35,110 nt of DNA from an uncultured Bacilli bacterium (lineage in GTDB: Bacteria > Bacillota_I > Bacilli_A > RF39 > UBA660): assembly GCA_934085875.1 (NCBI GenBank), contig CAKOHQ010000008.1, positions 1 to 35,110 of the forward strand. The letters run 5' to 3'. Shown one piece after another: positions 23,553 to 31,676 of this stretch (position 1 is its first letter; every line of letters starts with the position of its first letter). A program made the translations under genes and the position numbers. The notes below the pieces were generated by a model. The model did not search any database. It was not told the origin of the DNA and saw only the letters and a list, made by a program, of their open reading frames with translations.

Positions 23553-24671
23553 ATGAAAAATAGTAATATAATAGAAAATTTATTAACAACTGATTACATA
23601 TATGTAAAATATAATAATAATTATAAAATATTGGTTAGTGATGGGGATTTTATATATAAAAACGATCCTATTATGCAAAGTGTTGATTATTCAATATATA
23701 GTCCTGTTTCTGGTAAAATTTTGGGTATTTCAATTGTAAATAATAACAAATATATAGTAATTGAAAATGATTATAGAGATAAAACTAGAAAAAAAATAGG
23801 TACTAAAAAATACATTAATAACTATACTAGAGAAGAATTAAAAGATTTAATAATAAAATATAATGTTCTTAATAAGTTTGATGAAACTAGTAAAGTATTA
23901 ATAATAAATGGAATAGATGAATTTAATACAGAAATTACATTTAATACATTACTTAAAGAATATACAATAAATATTTTAGATGCAATAGATGCTTTAATAG
24001 ATATTATGAATATAAAAAAATGTGTCTTAGCAGTTAGTAATAGTGATATAGATTTAGTAAATATATTATTTAATAATATGGGTACTTATCCAAAAATAGA
24101 ATTAAAATTATTTACTAATGATAATATTATTGGTAAAAAAGAAATATTATTACCTAAATTAACTAATCATAAAAATAAAAAATATAATGTAGAATATTTA
24201 AATATATTAGATGTTTTAAATATATATAATTTATTAAAAAAGAATATTCCAGTATCTAGTACTTATATTACTTTAACTGGTGATTTAATAAATTATACTA
24301 AAGTATTAAGAGTTAATATTGGTACTAACTTAAGTGATATATTAAAAGAATATAATATAGATAATAAAAATATTATTATAAATGGTTTATTAAATGGTAT
24401 AAATATAAAAGATACTAATTTTATAATAGATAAAAATATAAGAAGTATATATGTTAATAAATTAAATAAATATAAAACAGTAGATTGTATTAATTGTGGA
24501 TTATGTGTAAATATTTGTCCTGTTAATATAAATCCAAAATATATGTATTTTAACAAAGATAAAAAGAGTAAACAGTATAAAGAACGTTGTATAAATTGTG
24601 GTATGTGTTCTTATGTATGTCCTTCTAAAATAGAACTTAATAAAGGATGTGTTAAATATGATAAAGAGTGA
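23553..24671 (+). CDS. RnfC-like iron-sulfur electron transport subunit
   Basis: A 372-residue protein with RnfC architecture: a barrel-sandwich segment (GDFIYKNDPIM ... YSPVSGKILGISIVNN, residues 30-70), a flavodoxin-like middle with ECxP replaced by VLIINGIDEFNTE, a SLBB-like domain (YITLTGDLINYTKVLRVNIGTNLSDIL) and a C-terminal pair of 4Fe-4S motifs, CINCGLCVNICP and CINCGMCSYVCP. RnfC carries electrons in the Rnf ferredoxin:NAD+ oxidoreductase. It is about 60 residues shorter than usual and the glycine-rich NADH/FMN loop normally near the N-terminus is not evident. It overlaps the RnfD-like gene by 14 bases. Other rnf genes are absent here, so function is uncertain. Confidence 0.75.
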   Translation: MKNSNIIENLLTTDYIYVKYNNNYKILVSDGDFIYKNDPIMQSVDYSIYSPVSGKILGISIVNNNKYIVIENDYRDKTRKKIGTKKYINNYTREELKDLIIKYNVLNKFDETSKVLIINGIDEFNTEITFNTLLKEYTINILDAIDALIDIMNIKKCVLAVSNSDIDLVNILFNNMGTYPKIELKLFTNDNIIGKKEILLPKLTNHKNKKYNVEYLNILDVLNIYNLLKKNIPVSSTYITLTGDLINYTKVLRVNIGTNLSDILKEYNIDNKNIIINGLLNGINIKDTNFIIDKNIRSIYVNKLNKYKTVDCINCGLCVNICPVNINPKYMYFNKDKKSKQYKERCINCGMCSYVCPSKIELNKGCVKYDKE

Positions 24672-25545
24672 TAATAGTATAAAAAAATTATCTTTAATAT
24701 ATATAATTAGTTTATTCCCACTTATATTATTTGGCTTTTATAAGGATGGTATCAGTTTATATATGAAGAATTATGTTAGTTTATTTGGTATGTTTAAACC
24801 ATTAATAATAATATTATTAGGTTTTATAATAGGTAGTTTAGTTAATATAATTTATGAAAAATATATAAAGAAAAGTAAAGATAGTTTAATTAATATTGTT
24901 TTTAGTAATTTATATCCTATATATGGTATTATAATAGGTGGTATATGTAGTATAAGAACTAATATATTACTATTTAGTATAATAACATTTATAATATTAT
25001 TTATATCTAAATTTATTAAAAATATTAAATTAAATATAATTGCATTAACTAGTTTAATAATATTTTTTATAATGAATATAAGTGATAAATTTAGTTTTTT
25101 AAATATATATGAAGCTAGTAATAAATTTAATATGAACGCACTTGATTATATGCTTGGTAAAGGTAGTGGAGGTATAATAACTACTAATATACTTTTATTA
25201 ATTATTAGTTTTATAATATTATATAATTCTAAAATATATAAAAGAGTAATACCTATTTATGCTAGTATAGTATTCTCTATATTAACTATTATATATTGCT
25301 TTATAAATAAAGATATTGGTAATATGATGAATATGTTATTTACTAATAATATATTGTTTAATTTTGTATATATAAGTACAGATCCTATAAGTAGTAGCTA
25401 TACAAAGATAGGTAGTAGTATATATGGTATATTAGTCGGTATATTAACATTTATATTTTATTTAATAAATCCAGCATTATCTAGTTTAGGTGGTATACTA
25501 ATACTTAGTATATTTAATAGTTTAATAGACTTAAAATTCGAGTAA
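24658..25545 (+). CDS. RnfD-like polytopic membrane protein
   Basis: A 295-residue protein with about eight to nine hydrophobic segments. Its position after the RnfC-like gene, the segment YMLGKGSGGIITTNILLLI (compare the RnfD LxGxxxGSIGExS region), and TDPISSSYTKIGSSIYGILVGILTFI (compare TDPVSxPxTxxGxxIxGxxxG) point to RnfD/NqrB. The covalent-flavin SGAT-type motif of canonical RnfD is not visible, so the cofactor may be missing. ATG 24658 is preferred, with AAAGGA at 24642-24647; an upstream in-frame GTG is less likely. Translational coupling to the previous gene is clear. It may be part of a reduced or repurposed electron-transfer pair. Confidence 0.65.
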   Translation: MIKSDNSIKKLSLIYIISLFPLILFGFYKDGISLYMKNYVSLFGMFKPLIIILLGFIIGSLVNIIYEKYIKKSKDSLINIVFSNLYPIYGIIIGGICSIRTNILLFSIITFIILFISKFIKNIKLNIIALTSLIIFFIMNISDKFSFLNIYEASNKFNMNALDYMLGKGSGGIITTNILLLIISFIILYNSKIYKRVIPIYASIVFSILTIIYCFINKDIGNMMNMLFTNNILFNFVYISTDPISSSYTKIGSSIYGILVGILTFIFYLINPALSSLGGILILSIFNSLIDLKFE

Positions 25546-25551
25546 TTTTGA

Positions 25552-25560
25552 CATATTGTA
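25552..25560 (+). promoter_or_regulatory. CATATTGTA box upstream of cse60
   Basis: CATAnnnTA, 18 bases before the ribosome binding site. In Bacillus, cse60 is a SigE-controlled sporulation gene, so the box fits. A TTGACA (25548-25553) overlapping it with a TATATA 17 bases later is an alternative vegetative reading. Confidence 0.4.
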
Positions 25561-25586
25561 TATTATATAATATATATGGTGATACA

Positions 25587-25751
25587 ATGAAAGTTAAAGT
25601 TATAGATGAAGGGCATGAAAAAGATTTAGAAAATAGTATAAATGAATTTATAGTAGATAAAGATATTATAGATATTAAATTTAATGTTAGTGTATGTATA
25701 AGTGGTGAAGAACAAATATATTGTTTTGATGCACTTATTATGTATAAGTAA
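25587..25751 (+). CDS. cse60: Cse60-like sporulation protein
   Basis: A protein of 54 residues: MKVKVIDEGHEKDLENSINEFI, then IDIKFNVSVC...EEQIYCFDALIMYK. This is the pattern of the small Cse60 family (MxKVKVFDEEHExxLExxINxFL ... QIYCYSALI), a SigE-dependent sporulation protein of unknown biochemical role in Bacillus. ATG 25587 is chosen because GGTGAT is 5 bases upstream and family members start here; the longer reading frame from 25548 would put intergenic promoter sequence in the protein. It lies between the RnfD-like gene and a holin-like membrane protein; it is one of the few sporulation-linked clues in the window. Confidence 0.8.
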   Translation: MKVKVIDEGHEKDLENSINEFIVDKDIIDIKFNVSVCISGEEQIYCFDALIMYK

Positions 25752-25765
25752 GAAAGAGTGGTATT

Positions 25766-26170
25766 ATGTTAGAATATGATAAAAAGATGGATACGAAAGA
25801 TATAATATTAGATATTATAAGTAATATTATAGTTAATATGGTTGTAATTGTTTTAGCGAGTAAATTATTTAAAAATATATATGTTGATGGTGTTAAATAT
25901 GCTTTTATAGTTTCGGTATTATTAATAATTATGAATAAAAGTGTTAAACCAATATTAAATGCTATTATGCTACCAATAAATATATATACATTAGGATTAA
26001 CATATCCATTAGTAAATGTATTTGTTCTTAAAATAATAAGTCTATTACTTGGAAGTCATTTTATATTAGATGGATGGTTATGTGCGTTTTTTATATCGAT
26101 ATTTATTAGTGTAATGAGTATTGTTATAGATAATTTAATTGGTAGAGAAATTAGGAGTGTTAAATTATGA
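25766..26170 (+). CDS. Phage holin superfamily IV-like membrane protein
   Basis: A 134-residue protein with four predicted membrane segments and the pfam04020-type features NKSVKPILNAIMLPINIYTLGLTYPLVN (a KP-x-L-xx-PxxxxTLG core) and a C-terminal SVMSIVIDNLIG. Members occur as small bacterial membrane proteins of unknown function, named for similarity to a holin superfamily; the presence of one is not evidence for a prophage. It is preceded by AAGAAAGAG and followed by lgt with an ATGA overlap, so it is translationally coupled to lgt. Confidence 0.8.
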   Translation: MLEYDKKMDTKDIILDIISNIIVNMVVIVLASKLFKNIYVDGVKYAFIVSVLLIIMNKSVKPILNAIMLPINIYTLGLTYPLVNVFVLKIISLLLGSHFILDGWLCAFFISIFISVMSIVIDNLIGREIRSVKL

Positions 26171-26982
26171 ATCCAGTAATATTTAGTTTAGGAAAATTTG
26201 AAATAAGATGGTATTCTGTATTAATATTAATAGGCTTTTTCGTAGCAACATATTTGATAGAAAAAGAAGCTAAAAGATTTGATATAGATAAAAATTTTAT
26301 ATTTAATTTATTATTTTGGACTTTAATAATGGGAATTATTGGAGCTAGAATTTATTATGTAATATTTGATTGGGAATATTATAGTAATAATATTGGAGAA
26401 ATAATTAAAATATGGAATGGTGGACTTGCTATACATGGAGGTGTAATTGCTGGTTTATTAACTATATTAGTTTATACAAAAAAATATAAGCAAAGAACAG
26501 TTAGATATTTAGATTTTATAGTTGTAGGTTTATTAATAGGACAAGCTATTGGAAGATGGGGAAATTTTTTTAATAAAGAAGCACATGGTATTGCAACAAG
26601 TTTAGAACATTTAAGAAATTTACATATACCAGAATTTATTATTAAGGGTATGAAAATAAATGGTGTTTATTATACTCCAACATTTTTATATGAATCTATA
26701 TCTTGTATAATTGGTTTTATATTAATTTGTATTATTAGACGTAATAAATATACTAAGGTTGGTACTCCAACAGCACTTTATTTAATTATATATGGAACAA
26801 TAAGATTCTTTATTGAAAGAAGTAGAACAGATGCTTTAATGTTAGCTGGTTTTAGAGTTGCAATGATAGTTTCTGTTATTATGGTTATAGTTGGTGTTGT
26901 TATGTTAATAATAAATAGTAAGAAAGGAAAATTTGAAGATCTTTATAATGATAAAAGTAATAAAGATGTTTTAAGATTTTAG
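26167..26982 (+). CDS. lgt: Prolipoprotein diacylglyceryl transferase
   Basis: Lgt transfers diacylglycerol from phosphatidylglycerol to the lipobox Cys of prolipoproteins at the membrane. The protein (271 residues) has about seven membrane segments and the signature blocks GARIYYVIFDW, WNGGLAIHGGVIAG and GQAIGRWGNFFNKEAHG, with the conserved His-Gly-Gly, Arg and Asn, and IRFFIERSRTDAL near the C-terminus. It starts within the stop of the holin-like gene (ATGA), and trxB follows after 7 bases. The usual Bacillota partners hprK/ppaX are absent; trxB next to lgt is a known Bacillota arrangement. Confidence 0.95.
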   Translation: MNPVIFSLGKFEIRWYSVLILIGFFVATYLIEKEAKRFDIDKNFIFNLLFWTLIMGIIGARIYYVIFDWEYYSNNIGEIIKIWNGGLAIHGGVIAGLLTILVYTKKYKQRTVRYLDFIVVGLLIGQAIGRWGNFFNKEAHGIATSLEHLRNLHIPEFIIKGMKINGVYYTPTFLYESISCIIGFILICIIRRNKYTKVGTPTALYLIIYGTIRFFIERSRTDALMLAGFRVAMIVSVIMVIVGVVMLIINSKKGKFEDLYNDKSNKDVLRF

Positions 26983-26989
26983 GTGATAT

Positions 26990-27874
26990 ATGATTTATGA
27001 TGTTATTATTATAGGACTTGGTGCTAGTGGTGTTAGTGCAAGTATTTATGCTAAAAGAAGTGGTTTAAATGTTTGTGTAATTAATTATGGAGTTCCAGGC
27101 GGTATTATTAGTACTTCTAGTATTGTTGAAAATTATCCAGGTATAAAAAGCATTAGTGGAAGTGATTTTGCTTTCAATTTATTTGAACATTTTAATAGTT
27201 TAAATATTCCACTTTATAATGAAGAAGTAATTAACATAAAGAATGGTGATATTAAAACAGTAATAACTACTAATAATGAATATAAGGCAAAGAAAATTAT
27301 TATTTGTAGTGGTAGAAAACCTAAGAAACTTGGTATTAAAAATGAAGATAAATATATGGGTAGAGGAATAAGTTATTGTGCTACATGTGATGGTAATCTT
27401 TATAAAAATAAAAAAGTTTGTGTAGTAGGTGGAGGAAATAGTGCTTTAGAATCTGCCATATATTTATCTAATATATGTGAAACTGTATATATAATTGTCA
27501 GAAAAGATAAATTTATAGGTAGTGAAAGTTTAGTAAAAGATGTATTAAATAAAGATAATGTAGTTGTTAAATTTAATAGTGTTATAGAAGAGATTATTGG
27601 GAATGATGTTGTAGAATCTATTAAGATTAAAGGTGAAGAAATTAAACTTTCTGGTATATTTATTAACATTGGATATGAACCTAGTATTGGTATTTTAAAA
27701 GGTTTAAATTTAAAAATGGATAATAATTATATTGTAGTAGATAAAAATATGGAAACGAGTGTTAAAGGTATATATGCTGCTGGAGATATAATAAAAAAAG
27801 ATTTGTATCAGTTAGTGACATCTGTTAGTGATGGTGCAGTCGCTGCTACCAATGTGTTTAAAAGTATCAAATAA
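26990..27874 (+). CDS. trxB: Thioredoxin reductase
   Basis: An FAD- and NADPH-dependent flavoprotein that reduces thioredoxin. FAD-binding GLGASG is at residues 9-14 (GxGASG instead of the usual GxGPAG), the redox-active CATC near 131-134, the NADPH motif GGGNSALE near 144-151, and the C-terminal FAD segment GIYAAGDIIKKDLYQLVTSVSDGAVAA. Length 294 is slightly short of the usual ~310. AGGTGATAT precedes the ATG. It is the last gene of the cse60-lgt-trxB run, closed by a perfect terminator hairpin that includes its stop codon. Confidence 0.93.
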   Translation: MIYDVIIIGLGASGVSASIYAKRSGLNVCVINYGVPGGIISTSSIVENYPGIKSISGSDFAFNLFEHFNSLNIPLYNEEVINIKNGDIKTVITTNNEYKAKKIIICSGRKPKKLGIKNEDKYMGRGISYCATCDGNLYKNKKVCVVGGGNSALESAIYLSNICETVYIIVRKDKFIGSESLVKDVLNKDNVVVKFNSVIEEIIGNDVVESIKIKGEEIKLSGIFINIGYEPSIGILKGLNLKMDNNYIVVDKNMETSVKGIYAAGDIIKKDLYQLVTSVSDGAVAATNVFKSIK

Positions 27875-27886
27875 TGATACTTTTTT
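27860..27886 (+). terminator. Terminator after trxB
   Basis: Perfect 10-bp stem AAAAGTATCA (27860-27869) with TGATACTTTT (27875-27884), loop AATAA, then T. The stop codon is in the loop. Confidence 0.9.
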
Positions 27887-27910
27887 CATATTCTTTTTTT
27901 ATATTATAAA

Positions 27911-27919
27911 CATATTATA
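27911..27919 (+). promoter_or_regulatory. CATATTATA box (SigE/SigK-like -10)
   Basis: CATAnnnTA, 5 bases before the AGGAGG ribosome binding site (27925-27930) of the collagen-like gene; the upstream -35 area is T-rich without a clear AC. Confidence 0.4.
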
Positions 27920-27938
27920 TAAATAGGAGGTATAAAAA

Positions 27939-29018
27939 ATGAATGAACATAGATGTAGTCCTTATTGTGGCAGTATGATGCAAGGTCCGACTGGACCAAC
28001 AGGACCTCGTGGAGCGACTGGTCCAACAGGCCCTCGTGGCGTAACAGGACCCACAGGCCCAAGTGGGGCAATTGGTCCAACAGGTCCACAAGGAATTCAA
28101 GGTTTACAAGGAGTACAAGGTGAAATAGGTCCAACAGGCCCACAAGGTGCTCAAGGTATACAAGGACCGCAAGGCTTACAAGGTCCAACAGGTCCAACGG
28201 GTCCACAAGGTGCTCAAGGAATCCAAGGAACACAAGGTGCCACTGGTGCAACTGGTCCCCAAGGAACACAAGGTCTTCAAGGTCCACAAGGTTTAACTGG
28301 TGCAACAGGACCACAAGGTTTACAAGGTTTGCAGGGTATCCAAGGTGTTACTGGTCCAACGGGACCAACAGGTCCACAAGGTTTAACAGGTGATGCCGGA
28401 GAAGTAGGTCCAACAGGTCCACAAGGACTTCAAGGTGAAATTGGTCCAACAGGTCCAACAGGTCCAACAGGTCCACAAGGACTTCAAGGTGAAATTGGTC
28501 CAACTGGACCAGTGGGATTAGAATCTGTTAGGTCTGCTTACGTAGTAACATATAATGATGGAACTAGTGCTGATGGAATACCGGTTGCTTCCTCTGAAAG
28601 ATTGCCGCTAGATAGAATGGAATTAGACCCAACTAGTCTAGTTACAATTAATACAGACGATGAAACAATTAAATTTAATCAAATAGGACATTATAAAATA
28701 GAATTTACTGTCTCTGCATATCCATCAGTAAACGGAGTAGACTTTGATCCTACAACAGACATAGTTTCTGTTGGGTTAAGACAAAATAATACTGACAACA
28801 TATATGTTGGAGTAGGTGAATGGGTTTATAATGGTGAACCAGTAGAATTACATGCACACGGAATCGTTGCAGTAACAGATACAAATACATTGTATGAACT
28901 TGCTAATTTAGGAAATAGTACAATATATTTAAGTACACCAGATATAAGAGATTTATCTACAAAATCATATTTTGCAAATCCACTTGTAACATTAGTTGTA
29001 ACTTATTTAGGAAAATAA
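27939..29018 (+). CDS. Collagen-like protein with C-terminal globular domain (BclA-like plan)
   Basis: A 359-residue protein: a short Cys-containing N-terminus ([15 protein letters not shown], three Cys/His-like residues), then about 60 uninterrupted G-x-y triplets at residues 16-195, dominated by GPT, GPQ and GIQ/GLQ, then a ~160-residue globular domain ([10 protein letters not shown] ... [17 protein letters not shown] ... [13 protein letters not shown]) with the feel of a TNF/C1q-like trimerisation fold. The plan is that of bacterial exosporium glycoproteins such as BclA. No signal peptide is present, consistent with mother-cell assembly. AGGAGG supports the ATG. The repeat DNA is G+C-richer than the surrounding sequence and contains long near-identical units, so its length may vary by slippage. 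Confidence 0.9.
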   Translation: MNEHRCSPYCGSMMQGPTGPTGPRGATGPTGPRGVTGPTGPSGAIGPTGPQGIQGLQGVQGEIGPTGPQGAQGIQGPQGLQGPTGPTGPQGAQGIQGTQGATGATGPQGTQGLQGPQGLTGATGPQGLQGLQGIQGVTGPTGPTGPQGLTGDAGEVGPTGPQGLQGEIGPTGPTGPTGPQGLQGEIGPTGPVGLESVRSAYVVTYNDGTSADGIPVASSERLPLDRMELDPTSLVTINTDDETIKFNQIGHYKIEFTVSAYPSVNGVDFDPTTDIVSVGLRQNNTDNIYVGVGEWVYNGEPVELHAHGIVAVTDTNTLYELANLGNSTIYLSTPDIRDLSTKSYFANPLVTLVVTYLGK

Positions 29019-29042
29019 TCAAGGAAAATCCTTGATTTTTCA
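29017..29042 (+). terminator. Terminator after the collagen-like gene
   Basis: Perfect 9-bp stem AATCAAGGA (29017-29025) with TCCTTGATT (29029-29037), loop AAA, then T. Confidence 0.9.
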
Positions 29043-29049
29043 TATTATA
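29041..29049 (+). promoter_or_regulatory. CATATTATA box upstream of a small reading frame
   Basis: CATAnnnTA, the same nine bases as upstream of the collagen-like gene; located between its terminator and the 29078 reading frame. Confidence 0.3.
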
Positions 29050-29077
29050 AGAAAGTTTATCAAATAATAATGTAGAT

Positions 29078-29326
29078 GTGTGGCGAAATTTTAACTATTT
29101 AAATACTGATGGTATTCGTATTTTCGGTAAATATATGTTTTTAGTCTCATTTCTATTTATAATATTAGTAACATTTTTTCTTAAATTACAAATAGAAAGA
29201 ATACCGCTTATTTCAAAGTTAAACAAAAATGATGTTACTACGTTAGAAATAAAATCATATACTGATGTAAACATAATATTTGATGGAAACACTAACGCAA
29301 ACTTAAGTCTTACCAAAATTAATTAG
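29078..29326 (+). CDS. Possible small membrane protein, start uncertain
   Basis: An 82-residue frame opening with GTG. It contains one hydrophobic segment (MFLVSFLFIILVTFFLKL, about residues 20-37), then a beta-like tail (LEIKSYTDVNIIFDGNTNANLSLTKIN) that resembles the end of a beta-sandwich. No ribosome binding site is evident, and an out-of-frame ATG at 29076 closes quickly. A CATATTATA box lies upstream. It may be a small exported gene or the decayed end of another surface gene. This 394-base gap between the collagen-like and beta-helix genes shows nothing else. Confidence 0.35.
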   Translation: MWRNFNYLNTDGIRIFGKYMFLVSFLFIILVTFFLKLQIERIPLISKLNKNDVTTLEIKSYTDVNIIFDGNTNANLSLTKIN

Positions 29327-29383
29327 AGTAAAAAAATCTATTCTTTTATAATACTTATTAATTATATCTTTTTATGTTTCAGT

Positions 29384-29392
29384 CATATCCTA
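29384..29392 (+). promoter_or_regulatory. CATATCCTA box (SigE/SigK-like -10)
   Basis: CATAnnnTA, 4 bases before AAAGGATAG (29397-29404), the ribosome binding site of the second beta-helix gene. It lies inside the longer upstream reading frame, which argues for the start at 29413. Confidence 0.4.
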
Positions 29393-29412
29393 AAATAAAG
29401 GATAGTGATATT

Positions 29413-31266
29413 ATGCAGATAATAAATGATAATACAGTTGTTGTAAATAACAGTGAAGAATTAAAACAAGTACTAAGTGAAACAAATGACTATACTTATG
29501 TGTTTTTTGGTAGTGATATAACACTTACTAGTGGATTTACAATTAATTCTAATAAAACAGAAATAGTAATTGATGGAACATACAATGATAACAAATATAC
29601 GTATACAAACAATTTAACAGAATCAACTGATGTTATAAATGCTAATAAACAAAATAAGAAAATAGTATTAAAAAACATGAATATAATTAGTTCTCATACT
29701 TATGGAGTAGTATACGTTCCATCTCATCCAAATTATAATGACTTAGTAGTTGAATATAATAATATTAATTTTAGTGGAGTAGAACTTTCTTGTAATTATT
29801 ACGGTACCACTAAAATAAATGATTCTATGATATCTGGTGTCGATACAAATAATGTGACTGTAAAAAAAATTTGTGATTCAAATAGGATTATAATTGGAGG
29901 AAATACAACTATTACGAGTAATTCAACTGTTAATCCAGTATTCTTCTTTAATGACGTTATACCTTCCTATATAAAAATAGTTCCTAATAGTCATGTTAAT
30001 ATTACAACTAATGAAGAACTTATGAATGGTACTAATAAATTAGATTTAATAGTAGGTCATGGGTCAGAATTTCTTTTAACAACAGGAAATGGATTTTCTA
30101 TAACAACAACTCATGGAGCTAGAAATGTATTAATAGAAGAAATGGCAAATTTTACTTTTATTGAAAAAAGTCATCAAAGAATACCAATGTGGAGTATATT
30201 TGGTAATCTTACAGTAAAAGAGGGTGCTAGTTTTTCAGTAATAAATACTTATATGAAAACACCGAGTGATAATTATAATATTTATTTTAAAGGTTCTAAT
30301 CAAAAAATAATATTTGATAATCCTAAATATATAAATATTTACACAAAAAATGCAAATGTTATGTATACAAATAATCCAGTTAATTTTTCTTTTAAATTTA
30401 GTAGAATAAATATGTGGATTTATGCTTTAGATTATTTAGATGCTTGTACGCTAGATGATACACCTGCATATTATTGGTATAAGGAAAATAGTCTTGCAGA
30501 AATAAATGGTACATTTGATAAGGATACTACTACAATTACGTCACATAATTTTACAGAAAGTGAATTAAGTTTACTTACAGATATAAATAGTTTTTCATTT
30601 CAAAATATAAAAATACTAACAATAGGAATGTTAAAAATTAATATACATCCAATAAATAATTCAATAAATACTATTTCTGGGCATACAATACCTTATTCAG
30701 CGGTTTTAATAGAATATGATACTAAAAGATTAACTACAACTGCAAATGAAGAAGGATTATTTGAAATAGATATTGATTCAGCAGTTCCAGATAATACGCG
30801 AGTAAAAATAACATCTTGTTTAAATGGGTGTTATACAGAAAGAAAAGTAAATATACCATTTAATGGAGAATTAACACTTTTAAAAACTACAGAAAATATA
30901 CCTTTTAGTACTATACCTGTATCTTATAATCCTATAATTTTACATAAGAAAAATATGACAGTAATTACAGTTGTAGATAGTAGAGTAAATAGCACTAAAT
31001 GGAAATTGTATATTAATTATGTAAATCCAATGATAAGTGGCGATAAAGTATTAATTAATTCATTAAAATTTAAAAAATTTGATAATGAATTAATTAATTT
31101 AACAACTAATAAACAGTTGGTTTATGAATCTAATTCTAATAATGGAAATGTTGAAGTTAGTAATATTACATTTTCTACAGATAAAGGACTAATGATTATT
31201 CCAAACAAAAATTTACTTATGGATGAAGATTATTGTACTTTAATAATTTGGAGTATAGAGGAATAA
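29413..31266 (+). CDS. Beta-helix, pectate-lyase-like adhesin protein without signal peptide (second copy)
   Basis: About 617 residues starting MQIINDNTVVVNNSEELKQVL, a full-length paralogue of the protein at 15623. It shares NTVVVNxSxELKxVL, the VIDGTY motif, SxxYGVVYVP, the SITTSSxNYNIYF-type strand, VxDSRxxSxxWKLY and the last residues SIEE. Repetitive short strands suggest a right-handed beta-helix followed by a small beta domain (VLKINIHPINNSINTISGHTIP) and a C-terminal beta module. It lacks a signal peptide, anchor and identifiable catalytic site. The frame is open from 29374, but 29413 has AAAGGATAG 8 bases upstream and matches the start of the paralogue. It is probably structural or adhesive. 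Confidence 0.75.
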   Translation: MQIINDNTVVVNNSEELKQVLSETNDYTYVFFGSDITLTSGFTINSNKTEIVIDGTYNDNKYTYTNNLTESTDVINANKQNKKIVLKNMNIISSHTYGVVYVPSHPNYNDLVVEYNNINFSGVELSCNYYGTTKINDSMISGVDTNNVTVKKICDSNRIIIGGNTTITSNSTVNPVFFFNDVIPSYIKIVPNSHVNITTNEELMNGTNKLDLIVGHGSEFLLTTGNGFSITTTHGARNVLIEEMANFTFIEKSHQRIPMWSIFGNLTVKEGASFSVINTYMKTPSDNYNIYFKGSNQKIIFDNPKYINIYTKNANVMYTNNPVNFSFKFSRINMWIYALDYLDACTLDDTPAYYWYKENSLAEINGTFDKDTTTITSHNFTESELSLLTDINSFSFQNIKILTIGMLKINIHPINNSINTISGHTIPYSAVLIEYDTKRLTTTANEEGLFEIDIDSAVPDNTRVKITSCLNGCYTERKVNIPFNGELTLLKTTENIPFSTIPVSYNPIILHKKNMTVITVVDSRVNSTKWKLYINYVNPMISGDKVLINSLKFKKFDNELINLTTNKQLVYESNSNNGNVEVSNITFSTDKGLMIIPNKNLLMDEDYCTLIIWSIEE

Positions 31267-31291
31267 GCCTTTACAAAATAGTTGAATAAAA

Positions 31292-31300
31292 CATACACTA
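31292..31300 (+). promoter_or_regulatory. CATACACTA box (SigE/SigK-like -10)
   Basis: This matches both CATAnnnTA and the SigE -10 CATACAnT. An AC lies 17 bases upstream. It serves the two-gene unit starting at 31320. Confidence 0.45.
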
Positions 31301-31319
31301 TATTGTAATGAGGTGGGTT

Positions 31320-31676
31320 ATGAATAAAGATTGTATATATATAAGACTATGTAGTAATAATAATATAGTTTTAAGTAATTTAAAAATTATATTAAAAGAT
31401 ACATGTAATAAGATTGTTTATGAAGGTATTACAGATAGGTTTGGTAATATAGAATTACCTATTTGTGATAATGAAGTATATAAAATAATTATATATAGTA
31501 ATTTATCAATTATTTTAGTACCTATAATTGCTAAGAAAAATAGAACCTATAGTATAAATATTAATAATAGTATAAAAAAACATCTTATTACAATTTTATT
31601 AACGGATAAAAATTATCCAAATTTGAGTATAAAGGGAGGTAAAATAATATTATGGCAAGACATACAATTCCGATAA
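31320..31676 (+). CDS. Small beta-sandwich protein, possibly prealbumin-like
   Basis: A 118-residue protein: NLKIILKDTCNKIVYEGITDRFGNIELPICDNEVYKI has the pattern of a prealbumin-like (SpaA/Cna-B or carboxypeptidase-regulatory) module, V-x-LKD ... G-x-TDxxGNI-x-LP. The remainder (IIIYSNLSIILVPIIAKK ... ILWQDIQFR) is beta-like. No signal peptide is present. ATG 31320 with GAGGTGGG (31310-31317) is preferred to the ATG at 31308. Its last 25 bases overlap the next gene, which has a strong internal ribosome binding site, so the two are translationally linked. The fold assignment is tentative. Confidence 0.6.
   Translation: MNKDCIYIRLCSNNNIVLSNLKIILKDTCNKIVYEGITDRFGNIELPICDNEVYKIIIYSNLSIILVPIIAKKNRTYSININNSIKKHLITILLTDKNYPNLSIKGGKIILWQDIQFR

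Noticed and set aside
25766..26170. Prophage signal from the holin-like protein
   Set aside because: It is coupled to lgt and no other phage genes occur; the family name does not imply a phage origin.
27904..28314. Long open frames on the - strand opposite the collagen-like repeats
   Set aside because: They are produced by the regular G-x-y repeat read backwards; no ribosome binding site and highly repetitive composition.
29374..29412. N-terminal extension of the second beta-helix protein from ATG 29374
   Set aside because: No ribosome binding site; a CATATCCTA box lies inside it; the paralogue begins at the position equivalent to 29413, where AAAGGATAG is well spaced.
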